A stretch of 64,000 bases of DNA, from assembly GCA_013115145.1 (NCBI GenBank), contig JAAPAO010000018.1, positions 1 to 64,000 on the forward strand, given 5' to 3'. Each line of letters opens with the position of its first letter. Position 1 is the stretch's first letter. A program made the position numbers and the translations under genes. This document shows, piece by piece, positions 32,801-44,417 of the stretch. The notes below the pieces were generated by a model. That model was not told where the DNA came from. It was given only the letters and a program-made list of their open reading frames with translations, and did no database searches. The stretch is from Perkinsus chesapeaki. Lineage: Eukaryota > Perkinsozoa > Perkinsida > Perkinsidae.

Positions 32801-34050
32801 GACGATGATAGGCCGCTACGTTGAGCCGCAGGCGTGGTGGGGTCTACTGTAGCGTCAGCTGATTGACGTGTTGGCCAGTTTTCTGCCCAGATCTCACGAT
32901 TTATCCTCGGAGTCGCTGCTCGAAGATGAGTGGCGTATTGCGTCAGTAAAGGTGTTGAGCCTTCTATTTAAAGGAGCTATGGAGGTCTACAGAGAGTGCT
33001 GCTCCCTAGAAGTCAGTTTAGAATGCACAGCTCTTCGACTTATTGTGCAACCTAACAGTGTCGAGAATCCAAGGTTGTCCGTGACTGTAACGCAGCACCT
33101 CCTTCCTGTTAGGGACCACCGACAGCGTCCAGATGCCAAGCCTTATATAACCCCCTACTGAACAGTGTCTATGCTTCCCCTCTGATGACGTCCCGAAGTA
33201 AGAGCATCACCACCGATTGCTATCCATACCGATCCCACGCCACCTTGACAACACCTAAAGAGTCTAGTCAATGCTCTCTCGTTCATTCTAACCTTTGTAA
33301 GCGGTTCATCGCTGATCATCTTGTCAGCTCTCGGAACCCGCGAGACTTTTCTATCGATTCTAAGGACTCTATCGACAGCTAACGATTTTGACCACTTTGG
33401 CCCAGGCCGGAATAAGGTGACGTCTACATGCCTCAGATGTGATCATTTCAAGCTCTTTAGTTTATAGCATGTGAGCTGCTACTCAAGTCGCCCCAAGATG
33501 GCCGATTGCCAAGTAGAGTAGACTTCGTGGCGGCCGACGCTGACGTGAAGCGAGCCGCCATGCTCATTAAGAATGTAGGGCGAAGCGTTGCCCCTTTCCG
33601 TGACATAGGACTGTTAGGTCATTAGCAAGGACGCACACGCTTCGAGGAAAGTTGGCTTTCTACTGAAGAACGTCGGCGATAAGGAAATCGACGCAGCTGT
33701 GGAGATGATGCTTTACGACGATGACGACTCATTCCGTCAGCTCTCGAGATGCCTTACCATCACTTATTACTCAATCAGATCACATAACAGTCGCGCTTAC
33801 TCTGCGGTTTGTCGTTTGGGGCCGTTCTTCTATTGAAATCGTTCACCGTCACCTGGAGGTAGATGTTAATGCCTCTGGAGCCCTCCGACTCGTCCCTCAG
33901 ACCATGGCATGTACTTCGACAGCGTCGCCATCAGCCAGGCAAACAGCGGTGGCGATTCTGACTCGGGACATAGCGTCGGGGCTCTGCGGTGCCGAAGTTC
34001 CATCACACAGTTCATTCTATAAAGTACTGGAGATGCCGGCACACTGAGAC
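29858..34050 (+). CDS. DNAAF5: Dynein assembly factor 5 (DNAAF5/HEATR2)-like HEAT-repeat protein
   Basis: This large gene has many short exons and starts at MSKNVDSIWAEMQEEW. HEAT-type exons include VAAMVDWLHSSAPLVLKAAE, VRIAGLRAVTACLKTTTWKH, RRFFYQTLGHWLLTLEDSID, LPYLLTGLFDDDYSVRVLVF then IGKVGEKYESEW, RPRLGARCWVRTSARRFI then LATLNQVTDF, NATRLLAVLVGFVEE, VTEWLKEIITAAQRVYL, IGRYVEPQAWWGLL and VEMMLYDDDDSFRQ. The RPxLGxR...VR segment followed by a TDF/TDW block and an LLxVLxxxxE helix is the pattern I know from DNAAF5, which preassembles axonemal dynein arms in the cytoplasm. Apparent in-frame stops (for example after WWGLL) disappear with introns that begin GTAG. The start and the 3' limit near 34050 are approximate, and several joins are unresolved. 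An antisense tRNA-Arg lies in the intron 32504-32642. Confidence 0.65.
32546..32618 (-). tRNA. tRNA-Arg (anticodon CCU)
   Basis: This is a 73-nt cloverleaf on the minus strand. The acceptor stem is GCCCTGC/GTAGGGT with two G-U pairs, the D arm is GCCC-AATGGATAA-GGC, the anticodon stem is CCACC/GGTGG around loop CTCCTAA (anticodon CCT), and the T arm is CCGGG-TTCGATC-CCCGG, followed by discriminator A. Boxes A and B are canonical, no intron is present and CCA is not encoded. CCU reads AGG codons. The gene lies wholly inside an intron of the DNAAF5-like gene, on the opposite strand. Confidence 0.93.
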
Positions 34051-34159
34051 ATTGCGCAAAGATCATCATTGCTAAATAAAGCTGATCTTGACCACCGCCC
34101 GTAGCATTGGATCTATCGGCCTTCGACCATCAAGAAGCGTCTACTGTTAGCTAGATCTA

Positions 34160-35463
34160 CTGCTTATTAGGCTCTCATCGGGACTCCCGAAGCACGACCG
34201 AGACAACTACAAGAGCTGCTTGCTGCAGCCTACGCCTTAGGAACAGTTGGCACACCTTCAACGAATGGAGATGGTCTCATCGGCTCACTCATCACTGCAA
34301 TGGCTGATCACACTATTGATAAGAGGGTGGGCATACTTTATCGAAAACTCCTGACATTCCACGCTGTAGCTGCGTGACATCTGGGAGAAGGAGAGCCGAG
34401 TAGAGGACCCGTCGTTCAAGCAGCTGAAGTAGCTCAAGCTAGCAGCCACTCCTCATGGCACAACATGCGCTATTCCAACAGGATAATCCGTGAAGCGGCA
34501 ACGAGAGTGGTGGAGATAGCTCGCCTCCAAACAGCACTGTCAGTTGCTCTGGCAGTGGCCGCTAGCCCCAGCCTAGGAAAGATGGAGTTGATGGGAGCTC
34601 TTCTAGAGGTTTGAACCATAGCTGCGATGCGACTACACTTCTCTCAGGTACTTGAATGCCCGCCAGAGCAGCACGGTAAGATCGCCAAGCCCCCATCAGC
34701 TGGTATTGTTATCTATACCATCCACACGGTAGGGTGTGATGCCAGTTAATTGTCTACTGCTCAGCGATCAGATAACACGCCTTCTGTCGGAGTCGACGGA
34801 TATGAAATTGTTGCCCATGGAGCTGTATGTTACGGTCTAGCGCTATGACGATACTTCCTACTGCAGATGTAGCGAAGCTCCTAGGCTGTGCTCGATAGGC
34901 TTCCGAAACCCAACCACCTTGCCTGGACTGGTCGGCAGGGATGAACTCGCTGAGCGAATCATCGAGGCTTGCGCTGACGTATGATATAAGTTCGTTAATA
35001 ATCGACCCTCGGCGACATTCAGACTATTGCTTCAACCCTCAATCTATCCTTCCCTGTCGATCCTAACCACCCGCAGATGCCTGTACCGACCGACCTCAAA
35101 CTCATGGATATCACATCGGCCAGTGTTGAACAACCTACTCGTCGCCAAGGGTTGTTGCCTGGAATTTGGGACGGTAGATAGGGGATATAATTCCCTTATG
35201 ACGCTATTCGCATGACTCATTTAGTTCACGACATCGCTCCATTAGTGTCTCGCCCCGCTTGGGTGCTGTTTGATTCGCAGTATGGAAAGGAAGCGCAGAA
35301 GGCTATGGCAGGTGAGTACGAGAGCTGGTATAGGATAAGCGATACACTTAGAGAATGGGCGACCACCGTTTGAGGAAGGGTTGAAATGGAACGCTGCTTT
35401 GGCGGTGATTCAGCTACTGTCAAGTGCAGTGAAGACAAATCCAGCAGCTGCGACCAGGTAGCG
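34160..35463 (+). CDS. Unrecognised multi-exon alpha-helical protein, or 3' part of the preceding gene
   Basis: Successive in-frame exon segments read LQELLAAAYALGTVGTPST then GDGLIGSLITAMADHTIDK, DIWEKESRVEDPSFKQLK joined across a 57-nt intron to IIREAATRVVEIARLQTALS, KMELMGALLE, DQITRLLSESTDMKLLPMEL joined across a 46-nt GTATGT intron to CSEAPRLCSIGFRNPTTLPG, SRPAWVLFDSQYGKEAQKAM, and LKWNAALAVIQLLSSAVKTN, with a stop near 35463. The composition suggests helical repeats. I recognise no family, no start codon was fixed, and it may be the C-terminal half of the DNAAF5-like gene instead of a separate one. Confidence 0.45.
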
Positions 35464-35721
35464 TTAATGTTAATGGAGGTAACTTCCCGCATGACGGCGA
35501 TGTTAGCTACACCACGAGGTTAGAAAAACAGGGCCTCATGGCACGCGTCGCTTTACTTCGAGATATCCAACACAAGTTGACAAAGTGATAAAACCACGTA
35601 GATTTGCTTGTTGTATTTATCATAGATGACTACTGTTCGTTATGTTGTGTTTTATACAGATGGTTTCAGTTTAATTCGGCCTACAAATTTCATTAAAGTG
35701 TAACAGACCTGATATAACGGT

Positions 35722-35979
35722 TCATGGTACTATCTTGCAACGCAAAAGAATGATATGAGAATCTTCTACGGTGACTATATTAGTCAATGCAAAGCTTCGA
35801 AGTGGGAGACTACGTGATAAAAATGTAATAGTATATTGGCGGAAGCCGAGATCTAGAATGGCCAAATCACCACCGGGGGCCATGGCTACAGAGAAATCGC
35901 TAAAACGTTCCAAAGCCTGCAGCATCAGAACAGTTGTCAACTCACGAGTGGAGAAAGAATCGCGGGTAACGGTGCGCAC
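35722..35979 (-). pseudogene. Family B relic (N-terminal piece only)
   Basis: The first 29 codons (RTVTRDSFSTRELTTVLMLQ, then ALERF) match the start of family B, represented intact at 44418-45476. Similarity then stops, and the start codon has become GTG where its relatives have ATG. It is a dead fragment. The interval 35464-35721 shows no gene. Confidence 0.65.
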
Positions 35980-36765
35980 GGTGCAATAAGAATTAGTAAA
36001 CCAGCCTGATGGGAACAGAAACTACATTGTCGACATACACCTGCTAGTATATTCAAGCACTACAATGAGGTATTGAACAGGTATTCGAGTTACTTCACGG
36101 TGCGTGTTGAGAAATACGAGAGGCCACAGGAGACATCGCTAGTAGTATAGGTACCAAGCTCTCACTCGGAAGCTGCACATAGAATGGATAGTCTAAGCCA
36201 ATTCCGGCGTTGGACTATGAACTCACACACACAAGGCTTAGGCTAGTGGGGTGGTTACGAACACAGCAATTACATCACGATGTGCACGATGCAACACTAG
36301 AAGTCGAGTGTTGCTCTACTCCGAGATTCTGAGCTGAAGCTGAAGCAGCAATACACCGATTGAGCTTGTTTTCATAGACGGTGGCTACTCTCGAAGATCT
36401 GAACTAATTCGCTGCGATGCAAAGCATACCAGCAAACCTTAGGATGTGTCGACAATCTGGTTTAGTTCTACCCCACACAGCTCGTGTTGCCTATTGAGTG
36501 TATGTTAATCTTTATCAACACAATTTCACAATGCTGATAAAAATTAGTGATTAATAACATTAGTCGAACAAAGGTTTGCATATGCTCAGAGTTGCCATGC
36601 AAGCCAATGATAATATGAGTCTGAATGATCGCTGTCACAGGAAAGGTTCGTCACAGGGCTTTAGAAAGGTTCGCATGTTACAGGGAGATCAAATGACGGC
36701 AATTGAAAAATTGTTACAGCAAAGGTTAAATAAAAACCACACTTTTTAACCTTTGCAGCACCAAT
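35980..36765. other. No supportable gene
   Basis: Both strands contain only short frames, some ATG-rich and AT-rich text, and no match to family B blocks. The last 100 bases include the word aaaggtt several times, but no clear repeat unit. Confidence 0.4.
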
Positions 36766-37810
36766 TCATCCATCATCATCATCCCAAGGGTCCCGATTAG
36801 CAGCCAGGATCATGAATATTTCCCAGTCTCTGGTAGCAACAATAACGCTATTGGCTGAATAGCCATCTGTACGATACAGAACAATGCCGGAATACGGATC
36901 GACCACCCAGATGCCAATCCACTCGTTAAGAAACATACTCTCATCATCGAAGAATCTGTCGTTATCGCCCATGTAGACAGCAACACAAGCAATCCCACCA
37001 GAACCGGGGATCAGGGCGCATCCTTTGCGGTATTTGATGTTCATATCTTTAGAAAGAGTTTCGTTAGCCTTATTTCTGAAATACACTTTACCGTCATTCA
37101 ATGCGTAAGTGCAGAGTATAAATACTTTAGCAAGGTCGCAGTCAGAAGTGGCAAAGTCAATATCCAGGAACTCGATTCCGAAAAACCCAGCCTTCTCGTC
37201 GGTTTTAACTGTCATGACATATTCCTAAGCTTCTCCGCCATCAGCTCTTGTAGCGTAGAGCACAGGGTTTCGGGTGGCAGTGCGAGCGAACACTCGGTCG
37301 CCACGTATACGAAAGGGTATTATTAATACCGTAGTAATCTCTCTTTGATGCTTGGCACTCTTGGCATCACAGTCACGGGTCGAGATTTGTATGTTCCTTG
37401 CCTCAAATCCATACAACGCAAATTGTCATCGGTCGTTACAGTATAACAGATGATACCATTCTCACTGATACACGAAGAACTGATGTGTGTGACACCAGCT
37501 CGTTCCGTGGGGTCCTCCTCAAAGTCGGCCATGGGAAGGCTTACAACTTCACAGTCCCACATGACACCGAGTAGCTCCCTGTTCACAGTATCAGCAGCGG
37601 CATAATTGAAAACCCTCTGGAGATAGCACTCATCATCCTGGCCGATTCGCGTTGGGAAAGCAACGCGTGTGTGAGACCAAAGACAGTCAGGAATACGGTC
37701 AGGTAGGACAGTGTCCTAAGGACACCACCACAACGATGTTCCAAAGCCCTCAGCATCAAGACAGTTACCGACTTCTCGGTGAGGAATGGATCGCAGGTAA
37801 CGGTGCGCAT
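36766..37810 (-). pseudogene. Family B pseudogene with a 14-base insertion
   Basis: The start MRTVTCDPFLTEKSVTVLML and the end IGIWVVDPYSGIVLYRTDGY, VATRDWEIFM match the intact member at 44418-45476. After the codons for ALEHRCGGVL, this copy has about 14 extra bases (around 37706) relative to the copy at 41323-42400. The insertion repeats the GTCCT motif and shifts the frame. Further shifts occur near 37330 and 37225, so the protein is spread over four frames. The C-terminal 149 codons remain open and the copy was probably lost recently. Confidence 0.8.
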
Positions 37811-38353
37811 GGTGCAATAACGAAAGAAACTGTAACTCTAAAACAGATTGCATGAAACTACTAAGTTGAATTGTAGCAATCCGTCGCCACCTTTAACATC
37901 TCCATGCTCCTGTTTGACATACAGTCTTCCTTTTCCACCTCAACTTTTATAAGGCTAGCCAAACAATGATGAAAATACTTTTGCACCACCAAACCCTCTC
38001 GTCACAAACGCTAATGAGTGATTTCAACACGACTGCAACGGTTTCTTCACTCGCGCCAGGCACTTGGACATATCAGCGAATGGATATTAAGCTATTCCGG
38101 TTCGATACATGAGCTAGAAAGTGTAGAGTAAGGATAATATTCTTCGAATACCCAGATGAAGTTTACTGAGTAAACTTACGTGTGACTGGGAAAATGATAT
38201 CAGAGGATCCAATGCTAATAATAGCAGTCCTAAAGACAAGGCAGGTTTGTGAAGAAGAATCTATTCAGTTAGAAAAGCGTCCAAATAACATTAATCCGGC
38301 AGCTTGTCATCAGACCCAGCATCGTGCAGTAGGACTCCTAGTTCGAGCAGCGT

Positions 38354-38809
38354 TCAACTCGAGGTCAACTTAAGATGATTAATAGATACGGCAAAGCCTT
38401 CCAAATATTCGGGTTGATCGCGACTGACCGTAAGAGACATAAATATTTCCCAGTCTTTGGTAGCAACGATATAGTTCAGACCATCGCTCGAATGGTTGTA
38501 AGTACGATGTAGAACGACAGCAGAGTATAGATCAAGCACCCAAATGCTAACTAATGCACTAGCACATAGCAACCCAGAATGCGAGGGTCTGTCATCACTT
38601 TTCATATTCACGGCAATGCAACCGATACCATCAGAGCCAGGAGTTAGAGCAGAGTCCGTATAGCTCTTGATCTTCATGCATGTCGAAAGATGTTTATTGG
38701 CAACATTCTTGAAATGCACCAGATCATCTTCGACTTCGCTCCTGTAAAGAATAACTATATTTGTTGGATCGGCATTAGAGGCAACAACGTATATTATGAC
38801 TCGGTCCAT
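38354..38809 (-). pseudogene. Family B C-terminal fragment
   Basis: A 151-codon open frame matches only the last two fifths of family B: DPTNIVILYRSEVEDDLVHF, ALTPGSDGIGCIAV, SIWVLDLYSAVVLHRTYNHS and VATKDWEIFMSL, ending in HLKLTSS like the HLKLIYE end of the intact copy. No N-terminal half is present upstream to 39440, so the copy is 5'-truncated. Whether the fragment is expressed cannot be judged. Confidence 0.7.
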
Positions 38810-39442
38810 GTCAGAAAAAAGGAATTACGATTCTCAACTAAATTGCGGTAATTTGCGAAGCCTCATCATTGCTCGTAGCTGAGCCATGGCCGAGTCGTAA
38901 TGAAGCAGCAAACTTAGTCGTGTCATATCTGCCCCATCAAGTCTCATCCGACCCCGTTCCTGGGGCGTTATGAGGACCACACCGCAGATAAGACAATATT
39001 CCTCTCTTCGGTCAGTTAGCACTGCTAGCTCTGGTAGAGCAGCTCTGCAGTTTCGTTTCGGTCATTTGTTATAGGCAATAGCGCATTCACCGAGGAATTG
39101 AATCCCTGGGATTCACATCTTGGACTGCAGTCAGCATCCGGGCTCGTATCACACAATGTTGACGATGGTTGTGGATGTTTGACGTTTGACCATCGCCACA
39201 AAGTGTGATACTTCTCCCAAACTTGCTTGGCAGCGTGGCTTTTGCTATCGCTAAGTTTTACTGCGATACGATTAAACCGGGCAGGTAGTATATCGTGAGG
39301 AAGCGTCGACCATAGCAAGAAGCTGCTACCAGATTGTAGGATATAGGTTGACGAACGCAATAGGTGAGGATTTATTCCCAAAGATGGGATAAAAAGATAT
39401 TGAAGAGTTGCGTGGAGAAGGGAATGAACGTGCTATGGTTGA
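38810..39442. other. No recognised gene; two minus-strand open frames
   Basis: Minus-strand frames at 39022-38834 (62 codons) and 39381-39025 (118 codons, with WEKYHTLWRWSNVKHPQPSS) are open, adjacent and in slightly different frames. They could be exons of an unknown gene between the subtilase and the family B fragment. I recognise neither and cannot fix splice sites. Confidence 0.25.
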
Positions 39443-40549
39443 ATGGATCAAATAGACAGCGTGGCGCATGGAACGCATGGAGCGTCACGGCTGAGGCCTG
39501 ATAATAATTCGCATAATTTACGCATATTTGCAATGAATGAGCTAAATTTATGGTCTCGCTTATTCTTCGTGGTCTACTTCATCTCCCCAATAGAGACTAT
39601 TGGGCAAGCGGGGGTAGATGTAGTCGGTAACGAAAATGGTTCTCCTGTAAACGACCCCTACTACGACGATCAGAAACCATACTTGGAATTTGTTGGTATA
39701 CCGTCAGCGTGGAACCGCATGGCTTCGGTCCCATCGCAGAAGAGAGTTACAGTAGCCCACATCGATAGCGGGGTTAAACCAGACCATCCAGACCTGGTCG
39801 AAAGTCTTGTCAAGGGTTATAATGTCATTGACAAGACTACCAATACTCCTGAAAAGCTTGGTCATGGTACAAAGATGGCTGGTATACTTGGCGCTACTAT
39901 CAACAATTCTATCGGTATTGCTGGTGTCACTAATCTTGTTAACATCATGCCTATCTCCTTAGAAGACAAATGTGAAGTGGAGAATCAAGCCAACGCTATA
40001 GGATACGCCGTTGACAAGAAGGATGCAAAAGATATTAAAGTGATCTTTTACCCCTTTTCTGGCATTTCTGAGGCACCACAAATAACAGAAAAGATTGAGC
40101 GAGCGGTAGCAAAAGGGATGCTTGTTATCGTTGCTGCTGGAAATGATGCGCGGAACGTCACAGAAAATAAGGCATATCCATGCCTTCTTACTGAGCGACT
40201 GCCTGGAGTGTTATGTGTAGCTGCGACAGAAAGGACTGAAATGTAGTTGAGAAAGACGTCGAACTTTGGAGATTACGTGGACATTGCTGCACCAGGTGGC
40301 GACATTAATACTACATACACCAGCAACGACCATCCCTATGGTATCTGCTCTGGGACTTCACCGGCATCTGCCATCGTTGCCGGTGTGGCTGCAATGCTTT
40401 ACAGTATCAACCCTAAGCTATCTCCTGTTGATGTCAAACAAATCATCAAGAGTACCTCTAGGAAAGGTATCAAACTCAATTCGGGTGTTACCCTTTCATT
40501 TGGGTTGCTTGATGCTGACGCGGCTGTGAAGAAGGTGCTATCAAGATAG
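39443..40549 (+). CDS. Subtilisin-like serine protease with one in-frame TAG
   Basis: This S8 family protease is one continuous frame except for TAG at 40244-40246. The catalytic triad is complete: Asp in VAHIDSGVKPDHPDL, His in GHGTKMAGILGA, the oxyanion Asn in VIVAAGNDARN, and Ser in GTSPASAIVAGVAAML. The stop falls between CVAATERTEM and LRKTSNFGDYVDIAAPG, where family members have a continuous sense sequence. It cannot be removed as an intron without deleting the conserved SNFGDYVDIAAPG. A more likely start than the ATG at 39443 is the one at 39533 (MNELNLWSRLFFVVYFISP), which opens a good signal peptide; a short pro-region follows and the catalytic domain begins near VGIPSAWNRM. Total length is about 340 residues. 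Either a young pseudogene or a readthrough gene; the type is left as CDS because all else is intact. Confidence 0.85.
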
Positions 40550-41322
40550 TTATATTCTGTCAAGGAGTCCTTAGTCATTTATTGGTAAATTTCTTTGATC
40601 GTTGATTCACCTTTCCAGGCGAACAGCTTCAATATAATACATCCGACCGAGCTCAGCTCGGCGAGCTGTGCCTGATTCGTTTTGCTCAGAGAGTTTAGGC
40701 TACACTAGAAGTTAAGTGTTTGGTTAGTAATTATTAACTACCACACATTCAAGGCCAACAAATTGGGACGGTGACTGATCAGAAATAAGTCAGGTCGAAT
40801 GAGTCTCAACGCAGCTCTCCCACGCGGTACTGCGACTGAGGAAATATTCTTTCGTGTAAGTGGTTGTAGTGGCCGCTGCCATATCTCGATGTAATCGGAT
40901 GCGTTCAACCGTGGCTTCGGGCTGATAGTTTTACCTGTCTCATTGAGCACGCGTGCAGGAATACCTGTTCTAGGCTGACTTCAGAGAGCGCGTGGATATG
41001 ATGTACGGGAATTTTGATGCAAGGCCAACAATCGCTGGACCTCTGAAGAGTTGCTTCCGAACGACTCGAGTAGATCTTGGATGGACCCCAAGCCTCCGAT
41101 CGGCGTTCGAAAGTCTATGAGGAGGCGAGTGACGGACTATGGCGAATACTCATTTTAAGCATGCAACGTCGCCATCTCGAAGGGATAGCTTAACCCTAGC
41201 GACGTTTGCACCACCGTTATGCTCGCATAATCTCGTCTTATTCGTTCCCACGGTAAAGACGCCACAAAGTTTCGATACCCTTATGGGATTAAACCCCATG
41301 ACAAATTGCGGCTCACAATTCG
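40550..41322. other. No supportable gene
   Basis: One minus-strand frame (40950-40738) and one plus-strand frame (41139-41417) are open but show no domain, and the second overlaps a family B pseudogene. Confidence 0.4.
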
Positions 41323-42400
41323 TTACGGGAGAACATATCTACCAAATTGCCGTAAAAGGCGAGAGCAATTTGTGGAATTGTCATAACTCCTCAATATCTT
41401 CAAGTTTGTGTTCTTGACTGCAAGGATCATGAATATTTTCCAATCTCTGGTAGCAACAATAGAATTAACGCTATTGGCTGAATAGCCATCTGTACGATAC
41501 AGAACAATGCCGGAATGTGGATCGACCACCCAGATGCCAATCCACAGAAACATACTCTCATCATCGGAGAATCTGTCGTCATCGCACATGTAGACAGCAA
41601 CACAAGCAATCCCACCAGAACCGGGGACCAGGGCGCATCTTCTGCGGTATTTGATGTTCATCGGTGATGAAAGATTATCATGTTGGACATTTGTCAGATG
41701 CACCTTACCGTCATTGATCCTATATCTGTAAAGAATAAGTATCTGGGTTGGATCGGCACCAGAAGTAGCGAAATCGACATCTAGATCTTCGATTGTGAAT
41801 CAATAGACTTCACTTCCCCGTTCCACCGTAGTGATATATTCCCAAGCTTCTCTGCCTTCGATTTTAATAGCGTAAAAATGCCGCCTTTGTTGGCGTTGCA
41901 GATACCGAACAGCCAACCACCGCGTATGCATACTAGTCTGAAGCACCTGACACCACATGGCATTGTCGGCATGACTGTTTCTATACGAGATTTATAAGTG
42001 CCTTCTCTCAGATTCATACAGTACACGTTTTCATCGCCATTAACAGTGTAGCAGATGATACCATTTTCACTTATGCAGGCAGAACCCATGCGTCTGAGAT
42101 GAACAAGTTCGATAGGATCCTCTTCCAAGTCGTCCATGAGAAGGCTTACAACTTCACAGTCCCACATGACGCCGAGGAGCGTCCTGTTCACAGTATCGGC
42201 AGCGGCACAATTGAAAATCCTCCTGAGATAGCACTCCTCATCCTGGCCGATTCGAGTTGGGAAAGCAACGCGTGTGTGAGACCAAAGACAGTCAGGAATA
42301 CGATCAGGTAGGACACCACCACAACGATGTTCCAAGCCCTCAACATCAAGACAGTCACCGAATTCTCCGTCAGAAATGGATCGCAGGTAATGGTGATCAT
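41323..42400 (-). pseudogene. Family B pseudogene with several frameshifts and a stop
   Basis: The start codon context (MITITCDPFLTENSVTVLML) is at 42400. A single T is missing in the ALEHRCGG codons (GCTTGGAA against GCTTTGGAA in the copy at 37.7 kb), which shifts the frame. A second shift near 41880 moves the AIKIEGREAWEYITT block, and a TGA interrupts the continuation near VERGSEVY. The 3' part then reads ALVPGSGGIACVAVYM, IGIWVVDPHSGIVLYRTDGY and VATRDWKIFM. It is most similar to the pseudogene at 36766-37810. Confidence 0.8.
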
Positions 42401-42948
42401 AGCCACTAACAACTAAGGAAACCTGATAGTACCAACAGAATATATAACGGTTGACTCATGTTCGGCTGCACATGAGTATGTTCGTTTGGGCTGTGGGAAT
42501 CAGCTACAGAAAATCTCCACTAACGCCGAGTAGAATATAAAAGACACCGAAACAAACAATCCTGTATTGGAATTCAACTGAATCACCAACAACACGTGCC
42601 ATTGAAGCGAGTGAAGGAAAACAACAGGGAATGCATTCATCTTCCATGATGGAAGTTCCATCTGGTGTCACCAAATCCGTGCCAACTTCAAATCGAGGGC
42701 GATTCTAGTTCGAAAGTTGATAGAAAATAAGCCCTGTCGTTTGGAGCGGCTAATACAAGCGTCGAGTATTGTGAGTAATTTAGTATACAGGATTACGTGT
42801 CGATTGAACGCAAAACAAAGGAAGAATGAGAAATCACTACTTATAAAGCAAATCGCAGGCGACCGCGCTCACCGACAGCGTCCTAAGGGCCTTTCACGGC
42901 TTTTCAACTTTCTCTTGACTCAGTTGCACAAAAACTATGGACTTGTAC
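42401..42948. other. No supportable gene
   Basis: A plus-strand frame at 42717-43052 is open but runs into the antisense of a family B pseudogene and has no recognisable domain. Confidence 0.4.
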
Positions 42949-44037
42949 TCAATTACAGATCAGATTTATGTGATGGAGTGTGTCACCGCCCGGGGCTTGA
43001 GACTCGTCAGCATTGTCAGCGAGAACCAGGAATAATTGCCAGTCTCTGGTAGCAACAAGAGAGCGCACACTGTTGGTTGAATACTCACGGTCTGAGCGAT
43101 ATAGAATGTTATCATACTGAGGATCGATCACTAAGATGCAAACACGTTCGATAGCAAATCCAACATTGAGACCCAATCGCTCGAGAGCAAGCATACGTCT
43201 TGGGAATCTTTCATCATGTCCCATAGATACGACAAGACAAGCGATTCCACCTGAACCGGGAATTAGTGCACAGTCCCTAGGGTATTCGACACGTAGATCT
43301 GAGTGAAGACCTCCATTAGTAAGATTCCTGAAGCACACCAAAGGGTCATAACCTCCGCCTATGTAGAGAAGCATTATCTTCCTTGGATCGACATCACTGG
43401 TGGCAAACTCAACGTCCAGACTTGTGTGACAGTCGGCTTGTCCCTCCCAGATGACTCTAGTGATGTATTCCCAAACTTCACCTCCTTCAATTTTAATGGC
43501 GTATAGAGTAATTATACCTTCGTAGTTGACATGGAGAGCGAACAACCAACCTTCGCGGACACAGATCGGTCTGAACCACTCTGCATCATGCGGTGTTGCC
43601 GGCATAACAGTCGTAGGCCGGGGTGAGAATTGCCTTCCCTCAGGTTCATACAGCGCACATTGTCAATATCGTGCACAGCAAAGTTTCTGTATAGAGTGTA
43701 GCAGATAATACCGTCATCACTCATGCAGATGAAGCATACGCCTTGAACAAGTGCTAGTTGAGTAGGGCTACCCTCCGGCTCACTTCCCCGTTTACTTCGT
43801 CCGAAAAAACACCAAGAACCCTCCTGTTCGCAGTGTCTGCGGCGATACAAGTGAGCGTCCCATCAAGCAGATGTACTTCCTCTGATCTAACTTGAAGCTT
43901 GATAACGCGAGAAAATGACCAAATGCAGTCCAAAATAAGGTCAGGTAGGATACCACCACAACGACGTCCCAACGCTCTCAGAATTAGAACATTCATTGAC
44001 TTCCGTCAAGTGGAGGTTGACATGTAACGGTGAGTAT
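42949..44037 (-). pseudogene. Family B pseudogene, start codon ATG to ATA
   Basis: The expected start reads ATA at 44037-44035, followed by codons for LTVTC. A frameshift precedes MNVLILRALGRRCGGILPDL. More shifts lie near 43800 (inside the DEVNGE segment) and near 43630 (after CMNLREG). The last 218 codons are open and retain PICVREGWLFALHVNYEG, ALIPGSGGIACLVVSMG and VATRDWQLFLVLAD. The long intact 3' part is typical of recent decay. Confidence 0.8.
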
Positions 44038-44260
44038 GGTACAATAAGAACTGAGAACACAACCTGATGACAGGAACCGATTTAGCAGTTGGCCCCCGGG
44101 ACGGCCAAGTATAAGAAATTAGGCGTAGCTACCTTGAACACAACAGCGGACGCCTGAGAATTACAGTAGGCTTCAGCAACGAAAATCGACAGAGCCTTTC
44201 GCGAAGGTCAACAAAGCGCGTATTTGAGACGATGATAAAGCCTCAGAACAAACTTAGAAA

Positions 44261-44329
44261 AATAAAGCAAGGCGTCGGAGACGCCTTGCTTTATTGAATA
44301 AAGCAAGTCTCCGACGCCGCGTCGGAGAC
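44261..44329. repeat. Two consecutive perfect hairpins sharing a core word
   Basis: AATAAAGCAAGGCGTC (44261-44276) and its exact complement (44280-44295) enclose a 3-base loop. After GAATAAAGCAA a second stem, GTCTCCGACG (44307-44316) with CGTCGGAGAC (44320-44329), follows. The word GCGTCGGAGAC occurs in both. The block lies 90-160 bp beyond the stop of the intact family B gene, so it could act in its 3' UTR or be a foldback element. Confidence 0.85.
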
Positions 44330-44417
44330 GACAACAATCCACAGATTGTAATTCATATCTTCACAGCTTTTCCATAATCTATAGGACCAAACTCGGGCTG
44401 ATCTGTTTACCTCACTA

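Noticed and set aside
32840-32860. Apparent in-frame TAG in the DNAAF5-like gene after the codons for WWGLL, suggesting stop-codon reassignment
   Set aside because: An intron starting GTAGCG and ending CCCAG removes it and leaves a clean in-frame join, as do similar GTAG or GTATGT introns near 34430 and 34830.
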